Of a DNA stretch of 64,000 nt, positions 24,796 to 33,598 are shown in pieces (position 1 is the stretch's first letter; every line of letters begins with the position of its first letter). The DNA lies in the NCBI RefSeq assembly GCF_013403245.1, contig NZ_JACBNQ010000021.1, positions 1 through 64,000 of the forward strand, written 5' to 3'. The notes below the pieces were generated by a model, which was not told where the DNA came from, made no database searches, and saw nothing but the letters and a program-made list of their open reading frames with translations. A program made the translations under genes and the position numbers. This DNA is from Sedimentibacter hydroxybenzoicus DSM 7310 (GTDB lineage Bacteria > Bacillota > Clostridia > Tissierellales > Sedimentibacteraceae).

Positions 24796-26046
24796 TTACT
24801 TGTGTGTTCTTTCTCTTCTTGCCAATTTTGTTGGTTCAAGTGCTAATTCATTACCCTGTAATAAACCGGCAACCCCCGTTAACGGATCTTGTTTCTTGCC
24901 CTGACATACGTCACAAGTACATTCTAAATCAGGTATGTGCGGCTGAGTATAAGTTGTAATAACGCCTTCATAGTTTCTTAAAATAACCTTGTCTGCTGAT
25001 TGTGACAATACATAATTAGGCATTACAGGAATCTTTCCTCCGCCTCCCGGTGCATCAACAACAAATGTCGGAACTGCATATCCTGATGTATGACCTCTTA
25101 AGCTTTCAATTATTTCAATTCCCTTTGCAACAGGTGTTCTGAAATGCTCAATACCAAGTGAAAGGTCACATTGATAGATATAGTATGGTCTTACTCTGTT
25201 CATTACAAGTTTATGAACCAATTCTCTCATAATGTGAGGGCAGTCATTAACACCCCTTAATAAAACTGATTGATTTCCTAAAGGAATACCTGCATCAGCA
25301 AGCTTTCTCAATGCTTCCATTGATTCAGGAGTGAATTCGTTCGGATGATTGAAGTGAGTATTCAACCATATCGGATGATATTTCTTCAGCATATTTACCA
25401 AATCATCCGTAATTCTCTGAGGTAAAACAACCGGTGTTCTTGAACCGAGACGAATAATTTCTACATGAGGTATTTCTCTTAATTTTTTGATAATGTATTC
25501 TAATTTTTCATCGGAAACTAACAGACAGTCACCACCTGATAACAATACATCTCTAACCACAGGTGTTTTTCTTATATATTCTATACACTTATCGATATTG
25601 TCCATTGAAACTTCATCATCACATTGTCCTGCAAATCTTCTTCTTGTACAATGCCTGCAATACATTGAACATTGATCTGTAATTAAGAATAAAACTCTGT
25701 CAGGATATCTGTGAGTTAATCCCGGTGCAGGTGAATCGGTATCTTCATGTAATGGGTCAAGCATATCTGCCGGACTAACATGAGTTTCAACAAATGTTGG
25801 AACTGCCTGCATTCTTATCGGATCTCTGGGATCTTCTTTATCCATATGGGCTGCGTAATATGGAGTAATGCCCATTCTGAATTTTTCAAGAACCTTAGAA
25901 ATATCTTCCTCTTCCTGTTTTGTGATATTGATTATTTGTTTGATTTTTTCAACTGAGTCAATTCTGTTTTCAACCTGCCATTTCCAGTCGCTCCACTCTT
26001 CGGACTTAACATCCTTCCATAGCTCAATTTCATTGTAATAAGCCAT
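24796..26046 (-). CDS. kamA: Lysine 2,3-aminomutase
   Basis: A 416-residue radical-SAM, PLP enzyme. The [4Fe-4S] motif is CSMYCRHC, and the PLP-binding Lys lies in APGGGGKIPVMPNY. It converts L-lysine to L-beta-lysine, the first step of the pathway. The C-terminal CTCDVCQGK is the family's zinc-binding tail. The start MAYYNEIELW is set by AGGAGG seven bases upstream (the open frame extends 15 codons further without a ribosome site). It follows kdd after a 44-bp hairpin. Confidence 0.96.
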   Translation of the reverse strand: MAYYNEIELWKDVKSEEWSDWKWQVENRIDSVEKIKQIINITKQEEEDISKVLEKFRMGITPYYAAHMDKEDPRDPIRMQAVPTFVETHVSPADMLDPLHEDTDSPAPGLTHRYPDRVLFLITDQCSMYCRHCTRRRFAGQCDDEVSMDNIDKCIEYIRKTPVVRDVLLSGGDCLLVSDEKLEYIIKKLREIPHVEIIRLGSRTPVVLPQRITDDLVNMLKKYHPIWLNTHFNHPNEFTPESMEALRKLADAGIPLGNQSVLLRGVNDCPHIMRELVHKLVMNRVRPYYIYQCDLSLGIEHFRTPVAKGIEIIESLRGHTSGYAVPTFVVDAPGGGGKIPVMPNYVLSQSADKVILRNYEGVITTYTQPHIPDLECTCDVCQGKKQDPLTGVAGLLQGNELALEPTKLARRERTHK

Positions 26047-26087
26047 AATAATACCTCCTGTAATAATTTGTTTTACATAGAAATTAG

Positions 26088-26131
26088 TCATCCAAAGAGC
26101 TTGATTTTAAATTCAAGCTCTAAGATGACAC
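26088..26131 (-). repeat. Stem-loop between kdd and kamA
   Basis: GTCATC-TT-AGAGCTTGA, loop ATTTAAAA, TCAAGCTCT-TTG-GATGAC. No T-run follows, so it is more likely an mRNA-stabilising or processing hairpin than a terminator. Confidence 0.6.
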
Positions 26132-26148
26132 TTTATGTTATTAATTTT

Positions 26149-27189
26149 TTATGCGTATAATCTTGTATAAAGGTCCCTTAATTCTTTGCTTTCTCTCATT
26201 ATCTGAATAGATGTATCTGCATGACCCTTTGTATAGCCGTTTCCGATTATCATGTTAACGTCTTTACCTACACCTTCAGCTCCTAAAGCAGCTTTTGTAA
26301 AGCTTGTTGCCATACTGAAGAAGTAAACAGTTCCTTCGTCTTTTGTTGCAAGTATTGCTGACATTTCACAGTTTGGTCTTGATACGCAGCTGATTACCAA
26401 ATCACATAATTTACCGTCAGTTGCTTCCATAACCTTTTCATAAACTTCAATTGCATTTGTAGCATCACCTGCTATACAAACATCTGCTAATCCAAGCTCT
26501 TTAACAGTTGCCAATGAAGCTTCTCTGTGTGCCCAGCAAATAACTTTACCTGTTGGACCGGCTTTTTTCTTTGCTTCGTACAAGCATAAAAGTCCTGATT
26601 TACCTCCACCGCCAAGTACCAATACAGTATCTCCCTCTTTAACTAATTTTATAGTTTGTGCAGGAGCTCCTGCTACGTCAAGCACCGACAACGCAAGATT
26701 TTCCGGAATGTCTGAAGGAAGCTTTGCATAAATACCGCTTTCAAATAATATTGCTTTACCTTTAATATCAACCTGATCAATATCTTTTCTTACTGTTAAT
26801 ATTTCTTCAATTACAAGCGGTGTTAAAGATAAAGAAACCAGTGTAGCAATTTTGTCTCCAACCTTTAAATCTGTTTTTCCTTCCAATGCAGGTCCTATTT
26901 GCTCAATAGTTCCTATAAGCATACCGCCTGAACCTGTTACAGGGTTTTGATGCTTTCCTCTTTCAGCAACGATACCCTTCATAATTTCTTTAATTTTTTC
27001 TACGTCGCCGCCTGCCTGGTCATTGATTTGTGTAAAGCTTGCAGAGTCTACATTTAAAGTTTGTACGTTTATCAAAATTTCATTGTCATAAATCTCCATT
27101 GTGTTATCAACTTTAAGTGCAGGCTGTGGCAGCACTCCTTTTGGTTCAATTACCCTGTGTGTTCCGTATGGGTTTCCTTTTTTAAACAT
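26149..27189 (-). CDS. kdd: L-erythro-3,5-diaminohexanoate dehydrogenase
   Basis: A 346-residue dehydrogenase, the normal length for Kdd, with a Rossmann motif VLVLGGGGKSGLLC (~170-183) and an MDR-like N-terminal half. It oxidatively deaminates 3,5-diaminohexanoate to 5-amino-3-oxohexanoate with NAD+. First gene of the kdd-kamABCDE operon. A near-perfect sigma-54 promoter lies 57 bp upstream of the ATG. Ribosome site AGGAGGTACC. Confidence 0.94.
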   Translation of the reverse strand: MFKKGNPYGTHRVIEPKGVLPQPALKVDNTMEIYDNEILINVQTLNVDSASFTQINDQAGGDVEKIKEIMKGIVAERGKHQNPVTGSGGMLIGTIEQIGPALEGKTDLKVGDKIATLVSLSLTPLVIEEILTVRKDIDQVDIKGKAILFESGIYAKLPSDIPENLALSVLDVAGAPAQTIKLVKEGDTVLVLGGGGKSGLLCLYEAKKKAGPTGKVICWAHREASLATVKELGLADVCIAGDATNAIEVYEKVMEATDGKLCDLVISCVSRPNCEMSAILATKDEGTVYFFSMATSFTKAALGAEGVGKDVNMIIGNGYTKGHADTSIQIMRESKELRDLYTRLYA

Positions 27190-27245
27190 GGTACCTCCTG
27201 ATTATTTTAATTAATGAGTTTTTGGGTTTATTCAATTTGATATAA

Positions 27246-27262
27246 TGCAATTATTATGCCAA
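27246..27262 (-). promoter_or_regulatory. Sigma-54 (-24/-12) promoter of the kdd-kam operon
   Basis: Minus strand TTGGCATAATAATTGCA: GG at -24, GC at -12 with the required 10-bp gap. Start near 27235, leader ~46 nt. A sister promoter (TTGGCATGATTATTGCA) precedes the thiolase gene. Confidence 0.85.
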
Positions 27263-27332
27263 TTTTATTAGAACATTATAATAGCTAATTTTCAATAATT
27301 TTCCCGGTTTGTTTAACAGTTTGATTTGTAAG

Positions 27333-27347
27333 TGCCGAAAATTCAGC
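27333..27347 (+). promoter_or_regulatory. Candidate activator-binding site upstream of kdd
   Basis: TGCCGAAAATTCAGC, about 100 bp upstream of the predicted kdd start. The same motif (TGCCGAAAAATCAGC, other strand) occurs at 28842-28856 before the sigma-54 activator gene. The rest of the 372-bp gap 27190-27561 holds the two divergent promoters and no gene. Confidence 0.5.
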
Positions 27348-27403
27348 TTTTTGTATTGCTCTGCAATTATTATTCTGCTATAATGTTATTGTTATTATAT
27401 CAT

Positions 27404-27432
27404 TTAACATTAATTATATATACACATAATAT
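27404..27432 (+). promoter_or_regulatory. Possible sigma-A promoter of murI
   Basis: TTAACA, 17-bp spacer, TAATAT, with a leader of ~120 nt. Weak support in an AT-rich region. Confidence 0.35.
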
Positions 27433-27561
27433 AATGTATGAAATAATAAGCGGGATTCACAATGGGCACTAAATTTATGATCGACAGTGAATAAATAAAT
27501 TTGTACTTTGAAACTTGGATCTCAGTGAGAATTTTCAGAATTAGAATAAAGGGGCAAATTA

Positions 27562-28368
27562 ATGGATAACAGACCTATAGGAATTTTCGATTCAGGAGTT
27601 GGCGGACTTACCGTAATGAGAGAGGTTATGGAGCAGTTGCCATACGAAAATATAATATATTTAGGAGATACGGCAAGGATACCATACGGCTCCAAGTCTG
27701 ATCAAACAATAAAAAAATATGCCAATCAATGCTCATCCTTTTTAATGAGCAAGGATGTAAAAACTATAGTTATAGCATGCAACACTGCAAGCTCAATTGC
27801 ATTGGAGAATGTACAAAATAACTTTGATTTACCTGTACTGGGGGTTATTGATCCCGGAGCAAGAAGCGCCGCTCAAGTCACAGAAAATAAAAAAATAGGT
27901 GTAATCGGAACAATTGCAACAATTAACAGCAATGCATACCAGCAAAAAATTATGGAGTATCTTTATGATGCAGAAGTAATCGGTATTCCATGCCCTCTTT
28001 TCGTGCCTATTGTAGAAGAAGGATGGGAATATTCAAATATTGCAGAATTGACTGCAGAAAAATATTTAGATGAACTAATTGAACATGAAGTGGATACTTT
28101 AGTATTGGGATGTACCCATTATCCGATACTTCGATATACCATAAGAAAAGTTGTCGGTCAGAATGTAAAATTGGTAAACCCCGCCTTTGAAACAGCAAGA
28201 GATTTAAAGAGGCTATTAGAAGAAAACAATATGCTAAATGAACATTTTGACAAAGCCAGATACGAATACTATGCAAGTGATGCACCTGAACGCTTAAGAA
28301 GGATAGGAGGCAATTTCTTAAAAAAGGAAATTGACAACCTATATGAAATTGCAATAGATAAACTTTAA
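27562..28368 (+). CDS. murI: Glutamate racemase
   Basis: A 268-residue enzyme making D-glutamate for peptidoglycan. N-terminal IGIFDSGVGGLTVMRE, the two catalytic Cys in IACNTASS (~74) and LGCTHYP (~185), and GDTARIPYG. Ribosome site AAAGGGG before the ATG. It is followed after 14 bp by the DUF1934 gene, probably co-transcribed. Placement between lysine genes has no evident meaning. Confidence 0.96.
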   Translation: MDNRPIGIFDSGVGGLTVMREVMEQLPYENIIYLGDTARIPYGSKSDQTIKKYANQCSSFLMSKDVKTIVIACNTASSIALENVQNNFDLPVLGVIDPGARSAAQVTENKKIGVIGTIATINSNAYQQKIMEYLYDAEVIGIPCPLFVPIVEEGWEYSNIAELTAEKYLDELIEHEVDTLVLGCTHYPILRYTIRKVVGQNVKLVNPAFETARDLKRLLEENNMLNEHFDKARYEYYASDAPERLRRIGGNFLKKEIDNLYEIAIDKL

Positions 28369-28382
28369 TAGGAGGATGAATA

Positions 28383-28802
28383 TTGAATAAAACAAAAGTG
28401 AAAATCACGACTACACAAATACTTGATGAAGCAGGAAATGAAGATAAAGTAGAACTATTGACTGAAGCAACCAGGGAATTCACCGGAGATTGCTTCATCT
28501 TAGATTATGATGAAAGCGAAATTACAGAAAGTGAAGGAAACAAAACAAGATTAAAAATTTATAAAGATAAATTAATTATGATAAAAATGGGTACATTCTC
28601 CACTAAAATGGAGTTCGAAAAGAATAAAAGTTATGCCAACATGTATACAACACCCTATGGAAGCTTTGATATCAGCTTCAAAACTATTATATATGATTAT
28701 TATCTTAATGAATCTGGAAACGGTTCTGTATATATTGAGTATAAAATTATATTTGGCGAAGCAGAAGAAACAATAAATAAAATAATTATTGATATTAATT
28801 AA
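28383..28802 (+). CDS. DUF1934 (YwiB-like) beta-barrel protein
   Basis: A 139-residue protein starting at TTG (MNKTKVKITTTQILDEAGN) eight bases after GGAGG; no in-frame ATG or GTG is available before the conserved region. Alternating strands with LIMIKMGTFSTKMEFEKNKS and TPYGSFDISFKT match DUF1934, a calycin-like barrel of unknown function. Probably cytoplasmic. Co-transcribed with murI. Confidence 0.82.
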   Translation: MNKTKVKITTTQILDEAGNEDKVELLTEATREFTGDCFILDYDESEITESEGNKTRLKIYKDKLIMIKMGTFSTKMEFEKNKSYANMYTTPYGSFDISFKTIIYDYYLNESGNGSVYIEYKIIFGEAEETINKIIIDIN

Positions 28803-28841
28803 ACAAATTTTTCATTATTTTATATAAACACGAACATTGTT

Positions 28842-28865
28842 GCTGATTTTTCGGCATGATATGCC
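28842..28865 (+). promoter_or_regulatory. Regulatory motif and palindrome before the sigma-54 activator
   Basis: GCTGATTTTTCGGCA (reverse of the kdd-upstream motif, one mismatch) overlaps the palindrome GGCAT-GAT-ATGCC. Placed 30 bp before the activator's ATG it could allow autoregulation. Confidence 0.45.
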
Positions 28866-28893
28866 TAATATTGAGCACCAAAAAGGAGAGCTT

Positions 28894-30294
28894 ATGGAAA
28901 TAAAATATTTTGATGCCTTAATACAGGCTATAGATATTATAAATGATGGAATTCACATAGTTGATGCAAGTGGAAAAATAGTTTATTATAATATTTCAGC
29001 TAAGCATCTGGATGAAATTGATGTAGATAAAGCCATTGGCAGGCATATACTGGAGGTTTATCCATCGCTGACTTTTGAGACAAGTACTTTGTTAAGAGTT
29101 TTACGAACAGGTAAGCCTATTTATAATGTTGAGCAAAATTTTGTAAATTACAAGGGTGACAAAATATCTACCTTAAACTCAACAATTCCAATCTTTTATA
29201 ACAACAAAGTCGTAGGAGCCCTGGAGGTATCAAGAAATATTACTAAAGTAAGAGAGCTGTCGGAAAAAATTGTTTCCTTACAAAATGAATTATATGAAAA
29301 AAATGAAAATCATGGGAAGCTATCTAAGCCATCCGCAAAATATACCTTCTTAGACATAATAGGTCACAATAAAGAAATACAAAAGCTTAAGGCATTGGGA
29401 TTAAAAGCGGCGATTTCAGATTCACCCGTTATGGTTGCAGGGAGCACAGGTACAGGTAAGGAGCTTTTTGTACAATCAATTCATAATTCCGGCAACAGAA
29501 AGTACAAGCCATTCATAGCTCAAAACTGTGCCGCTCTTCCGCCTAACTTATTGGAGAGTATTTTGTTCGGTTCTGTAAAGGGAAGCTTTACGGGAGCCGA
29601 AAACAGACCCGGATTGTTTGAGCTTGCAAACGGCGGAACACTATTTTTAGATGAAATTAACTCCATGCCCTTAGAACTGCAGACAAAGCTGCTACGAGTT
29701 ATACAGGATGGAAGAGTCCGAAGGGTAGGTTCAAGCAACACCATAGATGTCGATGTAAGGATTATATCTGCCATAAATACTGATATTAACAAAGTAATTG
29801 AGACTAAACAGCTTAGGCAGGACTTGTTCTTCAGATTAAATGTTATAACCTTGGTTATACCTGAATTGTCCAAACGAAAAGAGGATATACCAAGCTTAGC
29901 CGACCACTTCATACAAAAATACAATGAAAAATGCAATAAATTTTTTAGTGGAATCTCCAGAGAGGTGCTGGATATATTTTTAGATTACAACTGGCCCGGA
30001 AATGTAAGAGAATTGGAGCATGCCATTGAAAGTGCCATTTCTTTGTACGACGGTGAAATTATCAGAGAAGAACATCTTCCGTTCCAATTTAAAAATTATC
30101 AGTCAGATAACAGCTACACTTCTGATTCAAGCGCAATACAACCCTTAAGTCAGGCAATTGAAAGAGTTGAAAGGGATATCATTTTATCTGCATTAGAGCA
30201 GACAAGCTACAATATATCCAAAGCAGCGAAGCTGATTAACGTACCAAGGCAAACACTGCAATATAAAATTAAAAAATTAGATATACCCTCGTAA
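28894..30294 (+). CDS. Sigma-54-dependent activator (PAS-AAA+-Fis HTH) of lysine fermentation
   Basis: A 466-residue enhancer-binding protein. PAS domain ~10-115 (GIHIVDASGKIVYYN), AAA+ domain ~150-385 with Walker A GSTGTGKE, sigma-54 contact loop GSFTGA (RocR-type variant of GAFTGA), Walker B GGTLFLDEIN, and a Fis-type HTH at the end (ISKAAKLINVPRQTLQYKI). ATG at 28894 is chosen for its AAAGGAG; the longer frame has no such site. The PAS domain may sense a lysine or redox signal. It probably drives the -24/-12 promoters of kdd-kam and thl. Confidence 0.92.
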   Translation: MEIKYFDALIQAIDIINDGIHIVDASGKIVYYNISAKHLDEIDVDKAIGRHILEVYPSLTFETSTLLRVLRTGKPIYNVEQNFVNYKGDKISTLNSTIPIFYNNKVVGALEVSRNITKVRELSEKIVSLQNELYEKNENHGKLSKPSAKYTFLDIIGHNKEIQKLKALGLKAAISDSPVMVAGSTGTGKELFVQSIHNSGNRKYKPFIAQNCAALPPNLLESILFGSVKGSFTGAENRPGLFELANGGTLFLDEINSMPLELQTKLLRVIQDGRVRRVGSSNTIDVDVRIISAINTDINKVIETKQLRQDLFFRLNVITLVIPELSKRKEDIPSLADHFIQKYNEKCNKFFSGISREVLDIFLDYNWPGNVRELEHAIESAISLYDGEIIREEHLPFQFKNYQSDNSYTSDSSAIQPLSQAIERVERDIILSALEQTSYNISKAAKLINVPRQTLQYKIKKLDIPS

Positions 30295-30300
30295 CAATGC

Positions 30301-30337
30301 AAGACCCAGAGGGACAAGGACCCAGGGTCTTTCTTTG
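30301..30337 (+). terminator. Terminator of the activator gene
   Basis: AAGACCC ... GGGTCTT followed by TCTTTGTGT. The loop GAGGGACAAGGACCCA recalls the family D hairpins. Confidence 0.7.
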
Positions 30338-30341
30338 TGTC

Positions 30342-31043
30342 TTACTTATCTGTAGCTTCTGCGTATGTTCTGGTTTTGTCTGTTGAATAAATTCCTGTGT
30401 TTTCAACCATGCCTTTTTCTATAAATTCAAATAGCTTCGATTTTAATTTTATATCCTCTAACCCTCTTTTTGTTTTGATTGCTTCGATTTCTTCAGCCGT
30501 CAAAACCTCCTGAAGCTTTCTTTCTGTTTCTATGTCAAATGACGGTTCTGCTTTTTTATCCTTTCCGAAATCAACAAAGCATAGAGGGGGAAACATTACA
30601 CACCACCAATTATTGCCCTCTGCCTTACCAATTTCAATTCTCACCGCATCGTAATAACCTTCAGGCAAAACTATATCTTCATACATTTTTCTTGGAAATT
30701 TGAAATTACCATAATATACATTGACCTCGTAATCATATCCCTCATCGTTGATAATTTCTTCTGCTTCAGCTCTGATATCATTTATTTTTGTGATAATCAC
30801 ATCTTCACTTTCATCCTTGGAAGAAATATTTTCAAATTCATTGTTGAACTTATTTACTATTTTATTTCTGACTTTATATTTAAGCTGTTGATCATAAACC
30901 GTGTCCGAATTTGCAACTACATGCAGCCTTATAACCTTATCGTTTATTTTTGTCATACCTGTATAAGCTTCGACCGTGTACGCAATTGTTATTGAAATAA
31001 TCACAAATATAGCTGCTATTATTATTTTTTTATTATAATTCAT
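30342..31043 (-). CDS. spoIIR: Stage II sporulation protein R
   Basis: A 233-residue secreted protein: signal/anchor helix ~7-25, then KVIRLHVVANSDTVYDQQLKYKV (split at ANSD) and WWCVMFPPLCFVD, both diagnostic of SpoIIR. In sporulating bacteria it is made in the forespore and triggers SpoIIGA to process pro-sigma-E in the mother cell. It lies behind the ger operon with a family A repeat in the gap. Its presence marks the organism as a spore former. Confidence 0.95.
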   Translation of the reverse strand: MNYNKKIIIAAIFVIISITIAYTVEAYTGMTKINDKVIRLHVVANSDTVYDQQLKYKVRNKIVNKFNNEFENISSKDESEDVIITKINDIRAEAEEIINDEGYDYEVNVYYGNFKFPRKMYEDIVLPEGYYDAVRIEIGKAEGNNWWCVMFPPLCFVDFGKDKKAEPSFDIETERKLQEVLTAEEIEAIKTKRGLEDIKLKSKLFEFIEKGMVENTGIYSTDKTRTYAEATDK

Positions 31044-31063
31044 TTGTCCTCCTTCTTAAATTA

Positions 31064-31118
31064 AGGACATTTCTCCTATCCCCAGAGACTTTCCCTGACA
31101 TAAAGAGATGTGTCCCTT
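31064..31118 (-). repeat. Family A element between gerC and spoIIR
   Basis: In the spoIIR sense: GGGACACATCTCTTTATG, core TCAGGGAAAGTCTCTGGGG, end AGAAATGTCCTT. It ends 20 nt before the spoIIR ATG and begins 9 nt after the gerC stop. Confidence 0.87.
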
Positions 31119-31127
31119 TCCTCTAAA

Positions 31128-32228
31128 TTATTTTACTAAGCCGGTACTTTTAATAACCATGTCTAAATGTATATTTATATCTGCCGCTTCAAATATCTCG
31201 TCATATTTGTCAGCAATTTTTTCATAATCCTGCTTATGGTACTTGTATAAATCCTCTTTAATCTTTAACAAATCTGCTCTATAAGAATTTTGCAGTTTAT
31301 CTAAGGTTTTTTTGGAAACCATTAAAATATTTTTTGTAGCTTCTTCCTTGATTTTGTTTAAATAGCTTTGATCCTCAAGCTTATTGCTTCCTATGATAAA
31401 TGAATCTATATAGCTATACAACGTAACGTAGTAGTCAACCTTCAGTTTATCATTGCTTAAATCCATCTTTTTTGTCATCGTTATATCTACTGCACCTAAT
31501 GAAACATTTGTATCTTCGACTGTAATATTAACATTTCTGATTGTAGCTTTACTTGGGTTCAATAAAACCATAATTGAAGATACCTCTTCCGGTTCTAAAA
31601 AACCTATTAGCTCATACTCTTTAAAAACTCCTGCTCTTTCAACCTTTAAGCTTTTATCATTGATTTCTACAACCGGTATCATTGCATTCCCAGTCTTGCC
31701 GAGATCCAGAATTGCTTCATCAAAGGTATAGATGTCCTGGTAACTTTCCCTCTTTAACTTAATGAGCATTTCGCTTAGAAAGCGTCCCACAATTGGATTG
31801 TGAGGTATTTCGGTATTAATAATATCCTGTGCCTTTCCCTTTGCTATACAAATCTTAACCCTCCTGTTCATTTGAGGTGAACGTTGAATTTCATCAAAAA
31901 TTCTTTTAACTGCTTCTGAATCTCTCGCTAAATCCTCACCGAGTACAATTACCTGCATCAATCTGTCTGAAATTACCTTTTCTGAATGAAGGTAGCTTGT
32001 GGCGTAAAAGTCGGCAAAGTTAATACAATCCTTCGTATATACCAACCTTTGCTCTTCACTGCCCTCATTTATTTTCGGGATCTCGGATGTAAAAGTCAAG
32101 TTCTTTGCATTTTTATCGATTCCAACCGCAAATATATATTCTCTTTTATTTATTTCAACACTGTCCCAACAGCCCGTCAGCACTATTGATGTTATAATTG
32201 TTATGAATAAAATTTTTATACTTTTCAT
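31128..32228 (-). CDS. Germination lipoprotein, GerC family
   Basis: A 366-residue Ger(x)C lipoprotein: signal peptide with lipobox LTGC, then CWDSVEINKREYIFAVGID and the family's three-domain body (DRLMQVIVLGEDLARD, GVFKEYELIGFL). It forms a germinant receptor with the GerA and GerB proteins in the inner spore membrane. It is separated from gerB by 281 bp of family B repeats, unusual within this operon. Confidence 0.93.
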   Translation of the reverse strand: MKSIKILFITIITSIVLTGCWDSVEINKREYIFAVGIDKNAKNLTFTSEIPKINEGSEEQRLVYTKDCINFADFYATSYLHSEKVISDRLMQVIVLGEDLARDSEAVKRIFDEIQRSPQMNRRVKICIAKGKAQDIINTEIPHNPIVGRFLSEMLIKLKRESYQDIYTFDEAILDLGKTGNAMIPVVEINDKSLKVERAGVFKEYELIGFLEPEEVSSIMVLLNPSKATIRNVNITVEDTNVSLGAVDITMTKKMDLSNDKLKVDYYVTLYSYIDSFIIGSNKLEDQSYLNKIKEEATKNILMVSKKTLDKLQNSYRADLLKIKEDLYKYHKQDYEKIADKYDEIFEAADINIHLDMVIKSTGLVK

Positions 32229-32265
32229 TTGTACCTCTATGATGATTTAAGAATAAACATGTATT

Positions 32266-32455
32266 TGTCTTCCTGAGCGCTTAAGCTCGAATGATCTAAG
32301 CATTTGAAAATCTGAGATTCTTTACTTACGCTCAGAATTGTCACGTATCAGCCACACCAAGATAAACGAATAACTCTGTATTCGTCATCCTGAGCGGTAG
32401 CGAAGGATCTCAGAACTTCAAAACCGGAGATTCTTCGCTGCCGCTCAGAATGACA
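32266..32455. repeat. Cluster of three or more family B repeats between gerB and gerC
   Basis: Units read GAGATTCTTTACTTACGCTC, CATCCTGAGCGGTAGCGAA and GAGATTCTTCGCTGCCGCTC, each near AATGAC or GTCATC, in both orientations. Pairing between opposite units could form long hairpins in the ger mRNA. I see nothing else in 32229-32509. Confidence 0.8.
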
Positions 32456-32509
32456 AGGAATGTACGTTATTGGTTTATTCAAAGCAATGACACAAACCGT
32501 ATATTATTA

Positions 32510-33598
32510 TCAATTATTTTTTACTTTTTTAAATTTTGCGTCAACTAAAGCGGCAATCAACGGAATAAGTAAATTTAAACCGCTGAGAATGATTATCGGC
32601 CATTGTATATATGGAAACATCATGTACATTCCGGGCAGAACCGCTGCCATAAAATATAAAATCGGTATCTGCATATAAATAAAAAATCCGTCTTCTCTTG
32701 TTTTAAATGTTTCCTGCATTGCTATATTCGTAAAATATGCAATAATGCATATGCAGGAAAATGTAACTATAATTTGAAAACACAAGCCCACAATTTCAGT
32801 ACTTTCAAAGAAAAATCCGGGTATATTTACATATTTCATAACGGAAATGAACGGCCATACCAAATGTACTGATTCTTTTATGCCAAACTTAACAATTATC
32901 ATCAGATAGCAAGCAACATACAAAATGGTACTGAATAAAATAAATTTTTTATTTATTGACCTGTTGTTTTCCTGGACAGTTACTTTACTATTTGAAAACA
33001 ACAGTATTGTAAATCCAAAAAATCCAAGTATTGCTCCCGGTACTGATTTTAAAACACCTTCCACATCAGCCGGATATATGGGGAAGACATTTGAATAATC
33101 AGCATAATACGTTGAAAATATCATAATAAAAATATATGGTATAAAGGCAATTAAAACCGTTATTGAGCTAATGTTTGCAATTGTTTTTATTCCCTTTTTA
33201 GTTGCATAGCTTGCCGTCAGTAATATTACAATAATTATTGAACCTAAAGGAGTTCTAAACAGCATCATCAGTTTTATTTGCTCGGCAAAATCCTTCATCA
33301 ATATACTGTTTGCAATTAAAAACATAATTATGTAATAAATTCCGATTGCTCTCGATATAAGCCTAGGAAATATTTTATTCGATATACTTAAAAAAGAATC
33401 TTCTTTATATTTAAGCAGCAATTTATTAATCGGTTTTAACGAAAAATATAATACGACAGCAGCAATTATTATCGTCATCCATCCAACCGGTCCGTCTATT
33501 TCCGAAAGTAAGAGGGGCATAAGTATTGATTGAAATGCAAATGACACTAATATTAAAATTGATAAATTTTGATATGGAGTAATATCCTGATTAAACAT
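32510..33598 (-). CDS. Germinant receptor permease, GerB family
   Basis: A 362-residue, ten-helix membrane protein of the APC-like spore germination family (GerAB). It begins MFNQDITPYQNLSILILVSF and shows helices across its length with AEQIKLMMLFRTPLGSI typical of the family. It carries the germinant-binding pocket in related receptors. Directly follows gerA (stop and start are adjacent). Confidence 0.93.
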   Translation of the reverse strand: MFNQDITPYQNLSILILVSFAFQSILMPLLLSEIDGPVGWMTIIIAAVVLYFSLKPINKLLLKYKEDSFLSISNKIFPRLISRAIGIYYIIMFLIANSILMKDFAEQIKLMMLFRTPLGSIIIVILLTASYATKKGIKTIANISSITVLIAFIPYIFIMIFSTYYADYSNVFPIYPADVEGVLKSVPGAILGFFGFTILLFSNSKVTVQENNRSINKKFILFSTILYVACYLMIIVKFGIKESVHLVWPFISVMKYVNIPGFFFESTEIVGLCFQIIVTFSCICIIAYFTNIAMQETFKTREDGFFIYMQIPILYFMAAVLPGMYMMFPYIQWPIIILSGLNLLIPLIAALVDAKFKKVKNN

